Below, in pieces: positions 56,126-64,000 of a stretch of 64,000 bases of DNA (within the stretch, counting starts at the first letter, position 1; every line of letters starts with the position of its first letter). The notes under the pieces are model-generated. The model was given only the letters and a program-made list of their open reading frames with translations, was not told where the DNA came from and searched no databases. The position numbers and the translations under genes were made by a program. Origin of the DNA: Kingella potus. GTDB taxonomy: Bacteria; Pseudomonadota; Gammaproteobacteria; Burkholderiales; Neisseriaceae. The stretch spans positions 124,001-188,000 of the forward strand of contig NZ_UGJJ01000001.1 in the NCBI RefSeq assembly GCF_900451175.1, read 5' to 3'.

Positions 56126-57481
56126 ATGAAATCCCCCGAGCTTCTCCTGCCCGCCGGCGGCCCCGAACGTATGCGCACCGCCTTCGACTACGGCGCGGAT
56201 GCCGTTTACGCCGGCAGCCCGCGCTACTCCCTGCGCGCCCGCAACAACGAATTTGCCAAACTCGAAGTCCTTTCAGACGGCATCAGGGAAGCCCATACGC
56301 GCGGCAAAAAATTCTTCCTCACCGTCAATACCCTGCCGCACAACGCCAAGCTCAAAACCTTTATCGCCGACATGGAGCCGCTGATCGCCATGCGCCCCGA
56401 CGCGCTGATTATGGCCGACCCCGGCCTGATTATGGTAACGCGCGAACGCTGGCCCGAAATGCCCATTCATCTCTCCGTGCAGGCCAACACCACCAACTAC
56501 TGGGGCGTGCAGTTCTGGCAGCGCATCGGCGTGGAACGCATCATCCTCTCGCGCGAACTCTCTATGGAAGAAATCGCCGAAATCCGCCAAAAATGCCCCG
56601 ACATCGAACTCGAAGTCTTCGTACACGGCGCGCTGTGCATCGCCTATTCCGGCCGCTGCCTGCTCTCGGGCTACTTCAACCACCGCGACCCCAACCAGGG
56701 CACCTGCACCAACTCCTGCCGCTGGGATTACAAAGTGCACAATGCCGCCGAAAGCGACGCGGGCGACGCGCAGCTTTTGCAGGGCTTTGATTTCAACAAA
56801 GCGCAGGAAGAAGCCAACGCCGCATTTGAAGGCATCAACGGCCAAACCCGCCACCCCCGCGCCGACAAAGTCTTCCTGCTCGAAGAGGCCAACCGTCCCG
56901 GCGAATACATGCCGATTATGGAAGACGAACACGGCACCTACATCATGAATTCCAAAGACCTGCGCGCCATCGAACAAGTGGCCGGGCTGGCGAAAATCGG
57001 AGTGGACAGCCTGAAAGTCGAAGGCCGCACCAAATCCGTCTATTATGTTGCCCGCGTCGCCCAGGCCTACCGCAAAGCCATCGACGATGCCGTAGCGGGA
57101 AAACCGTTTGATTACGGCCTGCTCTCCGAACTCGAAGGCCTTGCCAACCGAGGCTACACATCAGGCTTTCTCGAACGCCACCAAACGCAGGACTACCAAA
57201 ACTACCTCTCCGGCCACTCGCTGGCCAAACAAAGCCAATACGTCGGCCACACCCTTTCCGTAGACGGCGAAGGCTGGGCCACCGTCGAAGTGAAAAACCG
57301 CTTCGCCGTGGGCGACACCCTCGAAATCATCCACCCCGCAGGCAACCAAACCATCGTATTGCGCGAAATGAAACGCAACGGCGAACCCGCCGACACCGCC
57401 CCCGGCAACGGCATACAGGTACAGATTCCCGGAATGCGCGGGCGGGAAAAAGCCCTGATTGCACGCATCCTGAATCCGTAA
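56126..57481 (+). CDS. trhP: U32 family tRNA hydroxylation protein TrhP (YegQ)
   Basis: 451 aa. PELLLPAGGPERMRTAFDYG, SVQANTTNYWGVQFW, the U32 signature EVFVHGALCIAYSGRCLLSG YFNHRD and the cysteine-bearing QGTCTNSCRWDY. U32 peptidase-like proteins of this branch take part in 5-hydroxyuridine formation at tRNA position 34 rather than general proteolysis. Normal length. The ATG at 56126 follows a purine-poor region, so the ribosome-binding site is weak. Confidence 0.92.
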   Translation: MKSPELLLPAGGPERMRTAFDYGADAVYAGSPRYSLRARNNEFAKLEVLSDGIREAHTRGKKFFLTVNTLPHNAKLKTFIADMEPLIAMRPDALIMADPGLIMVTRERWPEMPIHLSVQANTTNYWGVQFWQRIGVERIILSRELSMEEIAEIRQKCPDIELEVFVHGALCIAYSGRCLLSGYFNHRDPNQGTCTNSCRWDYKVHNAAESDAGDAQLLQGFDFNKAQEEANAAFEGINGQTRHPRADKVFLLEEANRPGEYMPIMEDEHGTYIMNSKDLRAIEQVAGLAKIGVDSLKVEGRTKSVYYVARVAQAYRKAIDDAVAGKPFDYGLLSELEGLANRGYTSGFLERHQTQDYQNYLSGHSLAKQSQYVGHTLSVDGEGWATVEVKNRFAVGDTLEIIHPAGNQTIVLREMKRNGEPADTAPGNGIQVQIPGMRGREKALIARILNP

Positions 57482-57518
57482 ACCCTGCCGGACGCATCCG
57501 CGTCAGCGTGCGCAAAGC

Positions 57519-57527
57519 TGCTATAAT
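57519..57527 (+). promoter_or_regulatory. extended -10 promoter upstream of prfA
   Basis: TGCTATAAT, an extended -10 (TGN-TATAAT), with no recognisable -35. A DUS pair lies between it and the prfA ATG at 57594, within the expected leader. Confidence 0.5.
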
Positions 57528-57538
57528 CCGCAGCGTTT

Positions 57539-57572
57539 CAGGCCGTCTGAAAAATCTTTTTCAGACGGCCTT
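57539..57572. repeat. DUS pair in the prfA leader
   Basis: AGGCCGTCTGAAAAA at about 57541-57555 faces TTTTTCAGACGGCCT at about 57557-57571. If the promoter at 57519 is real, this hairpin is transcribed and could attenuate prfA. Confidence 0.6.
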
Positions 57573-57593
57573 GCTATAAAACACGGACTCCCC

Positions 57594-58670
57594 ATGAAAC
57601 CCTCCATCCTCGACAAACTGCAAAACCTCGCCCACCGCCTGGAAGAAGTAACCGCGCTGCTCGGTTCGCCCGAAGCCACCGCCGATATGGACAACTACCG
57701 CAAGCTCACGCGCGAACATGCCGAGCTCACGCCCGTAGTGGAAACCTTCCACCGCTACACCCAAGCGCAAAACGACATTGCCGATGCGGAAGAAATGCTG
57801 TCCGACCCCGAAATGAAAGATTTTGCCGCAGAGGAAATCGAAGCGGCCAAAGCGCACATGGAAACCTTGGACACCGAGTTGCAGAAACTCCTGCTGCCCA
57901 AAGATGCCGACGACGACAAAAACATCTTCATCGAAATCCGCGCCGGCACAGGCGGCGACGAGGCCGCGCTGTTTGCCGGCGACCTGCTGCGCATGTACGG
58001 CCGCTACGCCGAACGCAACCGCTGGCAGGTGGAAATCGTTTCCGCCAACGAAAGCGAGTTGGGCGGTTATAAAGAAGTCATCGCCCGCATCATCGGCTTG
58101 GGCGCGTACAGCCGTCTGAAATTCGAATCGGGCGGCCACCGCGTGCAGCGCGTACCCGCCACCGAAAGCCAGGGACGCATCCACACCTCCGCCTGCACCG
58201 TCGCCGTGATGCCCGAAGCGGACGAACTCGAAGACATCACGCTCAATCCCGCCGATTTGCGCATCGACACCTTCCGCGCATCGGGCGCGGGCGGCCAGCA
58301 CATCAACAAAACCGATTCGGCCGTGCGCATCACCCACCTGCCCAGCGGCATGGTGGTCGAATGCCAGGACGGCCGCAGCCAGCACGCCAACAAAGCCCAG
58401 GCCATGAAAGTGTTGGCCGCGCGGCTGAACGACGCGCAAAAACGCGAAGCCCAGGCCAAAGAAGCCGCCGAACGCAAATCACTCATCGGCAGCGGCGACC
58501 GCAGCGAGCGCATCCGCACCTACAACTATCCGCAAGGCCGCGTTACCGACCACCGCATCAACCTGACATTGCACAAGCTGGATTTTGTGATGGACGGCGA
58601 CATGGAAGAAATCACCGCCGCGCTGATTGCCGAGCATCAGGCCGAGCTTTTGGCCGCCATGGGGGAGTAA
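57594..58670 (+). CDS. prfA: peptide chain release factor 1
   Basis: 358 aa. Reads UAG/UAA stop codons. GGDEAALFAGDLLRMYGRYA, the codon-reading PAT tripeptide in RVPATESQGRIHTSACTVAV and the GGQ motif in ASGAGGQHINKTDSAVRITH are present. The usual hemA/prmC neighbours are not seen here. Confidence 0.97.
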   Translation: MKPSILDKLQNLAHRLEEVTALLGSPEATADMDNYRKLTREHAELTPVVETFHRYTQAQNDIADAEEMLSDPEMKDFAAEEIEAAKAHMETLDTELQKLLLPKDADDDKNIFIEIRAGTGGDEAALFAGDLLRMYGRYAERNRWQVEIVSANESELGGYKEVIARIIGLGAYSRLKFESGGHRVQRVPATESQGRIHTSACTVAVMPEADELEDITLNPADLRIDTFRASGAGGQHINKTDSAVRITHLPSGMVVECQDGRSQHANKAQAMKVLAARLNDAQKREAQAKEAAERKSLIGSGDRSERIRTYNYPQGRVTDHRINLTLHKLDFVMDGDMEEITAALIAEHQAELLAAMGE

Positions 58671-58782
58671 AGCCCCGCACAGGCCGTCTGAAAACAGGCC
58701 GTCTGAAACACAGCGCAACGTTTTCAGACGGCCGCAAACACCCGTTTTCCCGCCATCCGACACCGAACGAAAGGACAATTTT

Positions 58783-59346
58783 ATGAACCGCACCGCCAAA
58801 CTCCTGCTCGCCGCCCTGCTCTGCGCCGCCCTGCCCGCACAGGCCGACACCCCCGTCGAAATCGACACCAACTACGGCACAATCAAGCTGACACTCGACG
58901 AAAAACGCGCCCCCAAAACCGTGGCCAACTTCGTGCGCTATGCCCGCAGCGGCTTCTACGACAACACCGTCTTCCACCGCGTCATCGACGGCTTCATGAT
59001 CCAAGGCGGCGGCTTTACCGCCGGCATGACGCAGAAAAACACCGAAAAAGCTATTGCCAACGAAGCGGCCAACGGCCTGAAAAACACCGCCGGCACCATC
59101 GCCATGGCCCGCACCGGCAACCCCCAGTCCGCCACCAGCCAGTTTTTCATCAACCTCGCCGACAATCCCAACCTCGACCACAAAAACAACACCCCCTCAG
59201 GCTACGGCTACGCCGTCTTCGGCAGAGTGAGCGAAGGCATGAACGTCGTCCGCGCCATCGCCAAAGTGCAGACCGGCGACCACGGCTTCCACCAAAACGT
59301 CCCCGTCCAACCCGTCCTCATCCGCAAAGTCAGCGTATTGAAATAA
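58783..59346 (+). CDS. periplasmic peptidyl-prolyl cis-trans isomerase (cyclophilin)
   Basis: 187 aa. Signal peptide (MNRTAKLLLAALLCAALPAQ, cleavage after QA-D), then a bacterial cyclophilin core: RAPKTVANFVRYARSGFYDN, FHRVIDGFMIQGGG and ATSQFFINLADN. PpiA-like fold helper for envelope proteins. AAAGGA lies before the ATG. DUS pairs flank it on both sides (about 58680-58734 and 59354-59393). Confidence 0.93.
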   Translation: MNRTAKLLLAALLCAALPAQADTPVEIDTNYGTIKLTLDEKRAPKTVANFVRYARSGFYDNTVFHRVIDGFMIQGGGFTAGMTQKNTEKAIANEAANGLKNTAGTIAMARTGNPQSATSQFFINLADNPNLDHKNNTPSGYGYAVFGRVSEGMNVVRAIAKVQTGDHGFHQNVPVQPVLIRKVSVLK

Positions 59347-59420
59347 GGGAAAAGGCCGTCTGAAAACCGTTTTCCCCGTTTTCAGACGGCCTCCGATTCC
59401 CGCAAACACAGAGAGAAGCC

Positions 59421-60080
59421 ATGAAAGCCCTGTTCCCCGTCCTCGCCCTCGCCGCCGCCCTGTCCGCGCAGGCCGCCGAGCTGCCGCAAACCGCCGAGCT
59501 GCAATACAGCGGCCCCTACGGCATCCCCGCCACCATGACCTTCACCCGCAGCGGCAGCGGCTACACCATCGTCTCCGTCATCAAAGTCCCGCTCTACAAC
59601 TTCCGCTTCGAAAGCGGCGGCAGCATCAGCGGCAAGCTGCTGCACCCCGCCTACTACAAAGACATCCGCAAAGGCAAAACCTACGCCGAAGCCAAATTCG
59701 GCGGCGGGAAAATCACCTACGGCAAAAGCGGCGAAACCCAAACCGAAGCCGCAGCCGGCCAGATTCTCGACCTCTTCGCCCTTTCCTGGCAGCTTGCCGC
59801 CACCGACGGCAAACTGCCCGACGGCCTGCGCATCACCAACGGCAAACGCATCTACAACATCGGCGGCCTCACCAAAACCGGCAGCGCGCAATACGCCTTC
59901 TCCGGCGGCAAAACCCAAGTGGACAACTACCGCGTGCGGCGCGGCGACGACACCGTCCACTACTCTTTCGCCCCCGCCTTCGGCAACATCCCCGCCAAAA
60001 TCACCTACACCGACAACGGCAAAACCTACGATTTGAAACTCACCGGCCTGAAAATCAACGGCCAGGCCGTCAAGCCGTAA
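59421..60080 (+). CDS. periplasmic DUF3108 protein
   Basis: 219 aa. Signal peptide (MKALFPVLALAAALSAQAA), then a beta-rich domain with the DUF3108-type DNYRVRRGDDTVHYSFAPAF and IPAKITYTDNGKTYDLKLTG motifs. Function unknown. A DUS pair (about 60103-60143) terminates it. Confidence 0.78.
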   Translation: MKALFPVLALAAALSAQAAELPQTAELQYSGPYGIPATMTFTRSGSGYTIVSVIKVPLYNFRFESGGSISGKLLHPAYYKDIRKGKTYAEAKFGGGKITYGKSGETQTEAAAGQILDLFALSWQLAATDGKLPDGLRITNGKRIYNIGGLTKTGSAQYAFSGGKTQVDNYRVRRGDDTVHYSFAPAFGNIPAKITYTDNGKTYDLKLTGLKINGQAVKP

Positions 60081-60190
60081 ACACCGGTTTTCCCAATGTC
60101 GAAAGGCCGTCTGAAAAGCAGCTATCCGCTTTTCAGACGGCCTTTTTCCGCCCGCAGGCAAACCAAAATCCCGGCCGAACCCGGAATCCG

Positions 60191-60296
60191 CCCGCCATCA
60201 TTGCTGTGCAGGCGGGAAACTTCTCCGATTGTATAAACCCATTGCAAAAACAATATCGGTTTAAAAATTTTCCACCTGCACGGGAATGGCGGCGGG
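60191..60296. repeat. ~106-bp MITE-like element with 32-bp imperfect terminal inverted repeats
   Basis: The left arm 60191-60222 (CCCGCCATCATTGCTGTGCA and on) and right arm 60265-60296 (ending GGAATGGCGGCGGG) are reverse complements at about three quarters of positions. The interior is AT-rich (GTATAAACCCATTGCAAAAA). No ORF. The terminal sequence differs from the Correia consensus as I know it. Confidence 0.5.
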
Positions 60297-60356
60297 AGGG
60301 TCTGGCAAAAATTTCAGGCCGCCCCGCGCCCGCAACCCGTGCCCTGCATTTGACGC

Positions 60357-60631
60357 TTAAAGCATCACGGCCAGCGTCAAATGCACAACTGCCGCAACGA
60401 GCGGCGCGGCCGTCATGCCCCATTCGCGCCGCTGCCAACCGATACAGGCATCGCCAACTGCATGGCGGCGACAAACAAAACGGCGTGGGCGGCGTACATA
60501 CGGGCATAAAAAATCCCGCTTTCGCCGGGCTGTGCGCCGCGCAGCATCACAGCGGGACGAAAAAAGGCAAGCAGGGAGGCCGCCAGCGCGGCAAGTGCCG
60601 ACAAGCTGTTCAGAAGCAATAAAAAGAGCAT
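60357..60631 (-). pseudogene. small three-helix membrane protein gene, probably frameshifted
   Basis: Starts at the ATG at 60631 with a strong AAGGAG: MLFLLLLNSLSALAALAASL, then YARMYAAHAVLFVAAMQLAM. In the starting frame it stops at 60413 after 72 aa, right after MPVSVG. In the neighbouring frame the reading continues GWQRREWGMTAAPLVAAVVH LTLAVML to 60357, a natural third membrane helix. A one-base deletion near 60437-60443 would explain this. Either a pseudogene, a sequencing error or a short variant. Confidence 0.5.
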
Positions 60632-60719
60632 GGGCTTTCTCCTTATTGGGCAAACAGGGCGGTATGGCCGGCGGGCTGCCCGCACAGAAGCGGCAGGCGG
60701 CAAACGGCCGCAAATCCGG

Positions 60720-61142
60720 TCAATAAGCGGCAAACGGCACGCGGTATACCTTGCCGTCCACCGCAACATCGGCGAGAAAATCATGCCGCGCCTCGGTACA
60801 CAGCGGCAGACGCACGTTTTGCGCCCGCCACACACCCGCCGCATCGCGGCGCAGGTCGTAACGGTTGAAGCCCATATCCATATCGCGCATGGAAAAGCTC
60901 ACCGACACCGCCGCCGCATCCGCCGCGTGGTCGAGCGTGATGGCAAACGGCGTTTTCAAACCCGCAGCAGGCGCAAAACGCAGCACCGCGCCATCCGGCA
61001 GCGTACAGCCGGCGGCAAGGTCGCAGCGCACGTCCTCCGCCGCAGGCTGTTTTCCCGTCCACCAGTAAAGTGCGGCCAGCTTCACGGCGGCAAACAAAAA
61101 CAACAGGGCGGCGGCGAAAATCAGTTTGCGTTGCTTGGGCAT
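60720..61142 (-). CDS. membrane-anchored periplasmic protein of unknown function
   Basis: 140 aa. N-terminal anchor (LIFAAALLFLFAAVKLAALY, about 7-26), then a beta-rich domain with a cysteine pair (VRCDLAAGC) and SVSFSMRDMDMGFNRYDLRR. The MxDMDM pattern recalls FixH/YtkA-like beta-sandwich domains, but this is a weak resemblance. The ATG at 61142 gives MPKQRKLIF. Probably in one unit with the frameshifted gene downstream; divergent from smpB with a short shared promoter region. Confidence 0.65.
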   Translation of the reverse strand: MPKQRKLIFAAALLFLFAAVKLAALYWWTGKQPAAEDVRCDLAAGCTLPDGAVLRFAPAAGLKTPFAITLDHAADAAAVSVSFSMRDMDMGFNRYDLRRDAAGVWRAQNVRLPLCTEARHDFLADVAVDGKVYRVPFAAY

Positions 61143-61201
61143 GGCGGGCATCCGGCACAAAAACGCGATTATAGCCGCCCGCCGCGCCCTGCGGTGCTTT
61201 C

Positions 61202-61210
61202 TGCTACAAT
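61202..61210 (+). promoter_or_regulatory. extended -10 upstream of smpB
   Basis: TGCTACAAT, an extended -10, 30 bases before the smpB ATG. A TATAAT on the opposite strand at about 61171 could serve the divergent gene. Confidence 0.45.
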
Positions 61211-61240
61211 GCGCGCCTGCAAAAACAGCGAGTTGGAAAA

Positions 61241-61687
61241 ATGAGTATTGCCAATAATAAAAAAGCCTACCACGACTACTTCGTCGAAGACGAAATCGAA
61301 GCCGGACTGGTGCTCGACGGCTGGGAAGTGAAAGCCGTACGCGCCGGCCGCGTCCAGCTCAAAGAGAGCTACATCCATTGGAAGAAAGACGCGTTCTACC
61401 TCGTCGGCAGCCACATCACCGCCCTGCCCACCGCCTCCACCCATGTCCGCCCCGATCCGGTGCGCCCGCGCAAACTCCTGCTCAAACAGGGCGAAATCAA
61501 CAAACTCATCGGCAAAGTCGAACGCAGCGGCTACACCCTCGTGCCGCTCAACCTGCACTACAAACGCGGCTACATCAAAATGGACATCGGCCTGGCCAAA
61601 GGCAAAAAACAGCACGACAAACGCCAGAGCCTGAAAGAAGCCGACTGGAAACGCGAAAAACAGCGTCTGATGAAAAACACCCGCTAG
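61241..61687 (+). CDS. smpB: SsrA-binding protein SmpB
   Basis: 148 aa. Binds tmRNA and delivers it to stalled ribosomes. NNKKAYHDYFVEDEIEAGLV, LDGWEVKAVRAGRVQLKESY and the C-terminal GKKQHDKRQSLKEADWKREK tail are canonical. The ssrA gene itself is not in this window. Confidence 0.97.
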   Translation: MSIANNKKAYHDYFVEDEIEAGLVLDGWEVKAVRAGRVQLKESYIHWKKDAFYLVGSHITALPTASTHVRPDPVRPRKLLLKQGEINKLIGKVERSGYTLVPLNLHYKRGYIKMDIGLAKGKKQHDKRQSLKEADWKREKQRLMKNTR

Positions 61688-61832
61688 AAAAAGCCAACGG
61701 AAAAACATCCAACGGAAAAACAAACATCCAATCGTGCCGCCATCCGTTTTTCAGACGGCCTGCCGCGTATCGGAATCCTGCATACGGCAGGCCGTCTGAA
61801 ATCCCCGCCACTGCGAAACACAGGAACACACC

Positions 61833-62276
61833 ATGAACAAACCCGCCGCCCTGCTGCTGCCCGCCGCCGTCCTCGCGCTGGCCGGCTGCCATTCCACGTC
61901 CTCCGTCAAATACGCCAAAAAAGACGACCTGGCCAACATCCGCAAAGTCTGCATCATCCGCAACGACAGCGCGCGTCCCTCCGAACTCGACCGCCATTTT
62001 GCCGCCGCGCTGGCCAAACGCGGCATCACCTCCGAAACCGTTGCCGGATACGACAAAAAACTCTACCAACCCGAATGCCCCTACAACCTGCGTTTCAAAT
62101 CCGGCGGCAACGACGACACCATACGCACAGCCTCCCTCCTCCTGCGCACGCCAGAATATGCCGTCGGCGCGGTGAAATACTCGCTCAACGACGAAAAAGA
62201 CTACCGCACCAGCCCCAACCTGCAACAACAGGCCGACGGCATCATCGCCCGCCTGCTCGGCGAAAAAGCCAAATAA
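61833..62276 (+). CDS. putative lipoprotein
   Basis: 147 aa. Signal peptide with lipobox LAGC (Cys19). The mature domain (VCIIRNDSARPSELDRHFAA, KRGITSETVAGYDKKLYQPE CPYNLRF) looks like a small alpha/beta domain of the kind seen in outer-membrane-associated lipoproteins. Function unknown. DUS on both sides (about 61788-61799 and a pair near 62291-62331). Confidence 0.7.
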   Translation: MNKPAALLLPAAVLALAGCHSTSSVKYAKKDDLANIRKVCIIRNDSARPSELDRHFAAALAKRGITSETVAGYDKKLYQPECPYNLRFKSGGNDDTIRTASLLLRTPEYAVGAVKYSLNDEKDYRTSPNLQQQADGIIARLLGEKAK

Positions 62277-62361
62277 GCCGGCAGGACAGACAGGCCGTCT
62301 GAAAACCGCCGTTCCGTTTCCAGACGGCCTCAAACCATAAAAACCAAAAAAATACAGACAA

Positions 62362-64000
62362 ATGGACACAACCATCGAACGCGAAAGCATGTACTACGAC
62401 GTACTCGTCGTCGGCGCGGGCCCGGCCGGACTCAGCGCGGCCATCCGCCTCAAACAACTCGCACAGGAACACGGGCGCGACATCAGCGTCTGCGTTGTCG
62501 AAAAAGGCTCGGAAGTGGGCGCAAACATCCTCTCCGGCGCGGTTATCGACCCCAAAGCACTCAACGAACTGCTGCCGGACTGGAAAGAAAACGGCGCACC
62601 CCTCACCCGCAGCGTCAGCGAAGACCGCGTCCTCTTCCTCACAGAAAAACGCGCCTTCCGCCTGCCCACCGCCCCGAGTTTCCGCAACGAAGGCAACTAT
62701 ATCATCAGCCTCGGCCTCCTCACCCGCTGGCTCGCCGGACAGGCCGAAGCACTCGGCGTGGAAATCTATCCCGGCTTCGCCGCCTCCGAACTCCTCTACC
62801 ACCCCGACGGCTCCGTCAAAGGCATCGCCACCGGCGACATGGGCATAGGCAGAGACGGGCAGGCCACCGGCAACTTCCAGCCCGGCATGGAGCTGTACGC
62901 ACAGCAGACCCTGCTTGCCGAAGGCTGCCGGGGCTCGCTCAGCAAGCAGCTCATCCGCCGCTTCGGCCTCGACCGGAACAGCCAGCCGCAAACCTACGGC
63001 ATCGGCATCAAAGAAATCTGGGAAATCCGCCCCGAACACGCCCGCCCCGGCCTTGCCCTCCACACTACCGGCTGGCCGCTCGACAGCAAAACCTACGGCG
63101 GCTCCTTCCTCTACCACCTCGACGGCAACCGCGTCGCCGTCGGCTTCGTCGTCGGCCTGGACTACCAAAACCCCTACCTCTCCCCCTTTGAAGAATTCCA
63201 ACGCTTCAAAACCCACCCCGCCATCGCCCCCGTCTTTTCAGACGGCCGCCGCATCGCCTACGGCGCACGCGCCCTGAGCGAAGGCGGCCTGCAAAGCCTG
63301 CCCCGCCTCACCGTTGCCGGCGCGGCACTCATCGGCGACGCGGCCGGTTTCCTCAACGTCCCCCGCATCAAAGGCATCCACTGCGCCATCAAATCCGCCA
63401 TGCTCGCCGCCGAAGCCGTCTTCCCCGTCCTCAACGAAAACGGCGAAGCAAACCAAAGCGGTACCGAAGCCGCCGCCTACCAAACCCTGTTTGAACAAAG
63501 CTGGCTCTACCGCGAACTCCACGCCGCCCGCAACATCCGTCCGTCGTTCAAATGGGGCCTGTGGCCGGCCTTCGCCTACACCGGCCTCGAACAGTATTTT
63601 TTCAAAGGCCGCACCCCGTGGACACTCAAACACCACGGCACCGATTACGGCAGCCTGAAAAAAGCCGCCGCCAGCCGCCCCATCGCCTATCCCAAACCCG
63701 ACGGCATCCTCACCTTCAACCGCACCGACAGCGTTTTTCTCGCCAACGTCGCCCACGAAGAAAACCAGCCCTCCCACCTCGTCCTGCGCGACCCGCAGGC
63801 CATGATCGACATCAACTACAAAGAATACGCCTCGCCCGAAACCCGCTACTGCCCCGCCGGCGTATACGAAATCCATCAGGAAAACGGCACGCCCCGCCTA
63901 CAAATCAACGCCGCCAACTGCATCCACTGCAAAACCTGCGACATCAAAGACCCCACCCAAAACATCACCTGGGTCTGTCCCGAAGGCGGCGGCGGCCCGA
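62362..64000 (+). CDS. electron transfer flavoprotein-ubiquinone oxidoreductase (3' end outside window)
   Basis: 546 codons to the window edge; only about five residues should be missing. Passes electrons from ETF to ubiquinone in the inner membrane. FAD-binding VVGAGPAGLSAAIRLKQLAQ, LSGAVIDPKALNELLPDWKE, ubiquinone-site GGLQSLPRLTVAGAALIGDA AGFLNVPRIKG and the C-terminal 4Fe-4S ferredoxin motif CPAGVYE..CIHCKTCDIKDP are all seen. The final VCPEGGGGP matches the family terminus. The ubiquinone-binding segment differs from the longer eukaryotic form only in detail. Confidence 0.95.
   Translation, partial: MDTTIERESMYYDVLVVGAGPAGLSAAIRLKQLAQEHGRDISVCVVEKGSEVGANILSGAVIDPKALNELLPDWKENGAPLTRSVSEDRVLFLTEKRAFRLPTAPSFRNEGNYIISLGLLTRWLAGQAEALGVEIYPGFAASELLYHPDGSVKGIATGDMGIGRDGQATGNFQPGMELYAQQTLLAEGCRGSLSKQLIRRFGLDRNSQPQTYGIGIKEIWEIRPEHARPGLALHTTGWPLDSKTYGGSFLYHLDGNRVAVGFVVGLDYQNPYLSPFEEFQRFKTHPAIAPVFSDGRRIAYGARALSEGGLQSLPRLTVAGAALIGDAAGFLNVPRIKGIHCAIKSAMLAAEAVFPVLNENGEANQSGTEAAAYQTLFEQSWLYRELHAARNIRPSFKWGLWPAFAYTGLEQYFFKGRTPWTLKHHGTDYGSLKKAAASRPIAYPKPDGILTFNRTDSVFLANVAHEENQPSHLVLRDPQAMIDINYKEYASPETRYCPAGVYEIHQENGTPRLQINAANCIHCKTCDIKDPTQNITWVCPEGGGGP

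Overview
The window is chromosome from a high-GC member of the Neisseriaceae, most likely a Neisseria. The main evidence is the DNA uptake sequence AGGCCGTCTGAA (the AG-DUS dialect), which occurs dozens of times, very often as head-to-head pairs that form intergenic terminator hairpins. Gene blocks such as lpxK-DUF2059-trm112-kdsB, lon-hupB and ybeD-lipB-lipA also fit. Species cannot be fixed from the sequence alone.

Layout. 1-3.1 kb: end of malate synthase G, a DUF711 protein and pdxJ. 3.19-3.72 kb: three tiny phage-like ORFs, probably the stump of an earlier element. 3.72-11.98 kb: a complete-looking filamentous (Inoviridae-type) prophage of 8226 bp between two dif-like XerC/XerD sites. Its morphogenesis genes run leftward (replication initiator, ssDNA-binding protein, coat proteins including two of 24 and 29 aa, TspB/pIII-like adhesin, pVI-like protein, Zot). 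A rightward accessory zone carries four small unknown genes, a ~290-nt multi-stem palindrome and a family of CCCACCC-bounded hairpins. 12.1-23.5 kb: core genes guaA, gdhA (flanked by two copies of a MITE-like repeat), an ACT protein, an oligopeptide ABC ATPase, lpxK to kdsB, and parC.

23.5-31.8 kb: an AT-richer, DUS-free island on the minus strand. It encodes a HlyD-type adaptor with a large N-terminal region, a PqqD-like/M50-like/HlyD fusion membrane protein, a short SecA-like ATPase, a YnfA protein and a second HlyD adaptor. It ends in a broken ORF in which a signal peptide is fused to a panC fragment. This looks like a SecA-motor/HlyD export system whose outer-membrane part has been damaged.

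31.8-64 kb: housekeeping genes: ruvB, a SUKH-like protein, a DeoR regulator, ctpA and envC (cell-wall processing), a GNAT-like protein, rhlE, stand-alone rlmK, copA, lipA/lipB/ybeD (lipoate), lon, hupB, dusC, uppP, uspA, tcdA, several lipoproteins, trhP, prfA, a periplasmic cyclophilin, a DUF3108 protein, smpB, and a 3'-truncated ETF-ubiquinone oxidoreductase at the right edge. Several genes serve tRNA/rRNA modification and translation quality control (dusC, tcdA, trhP, rlmK, prfA, smpB). No tRNA, rRNA, CRISPR array or transposase gene was seen.
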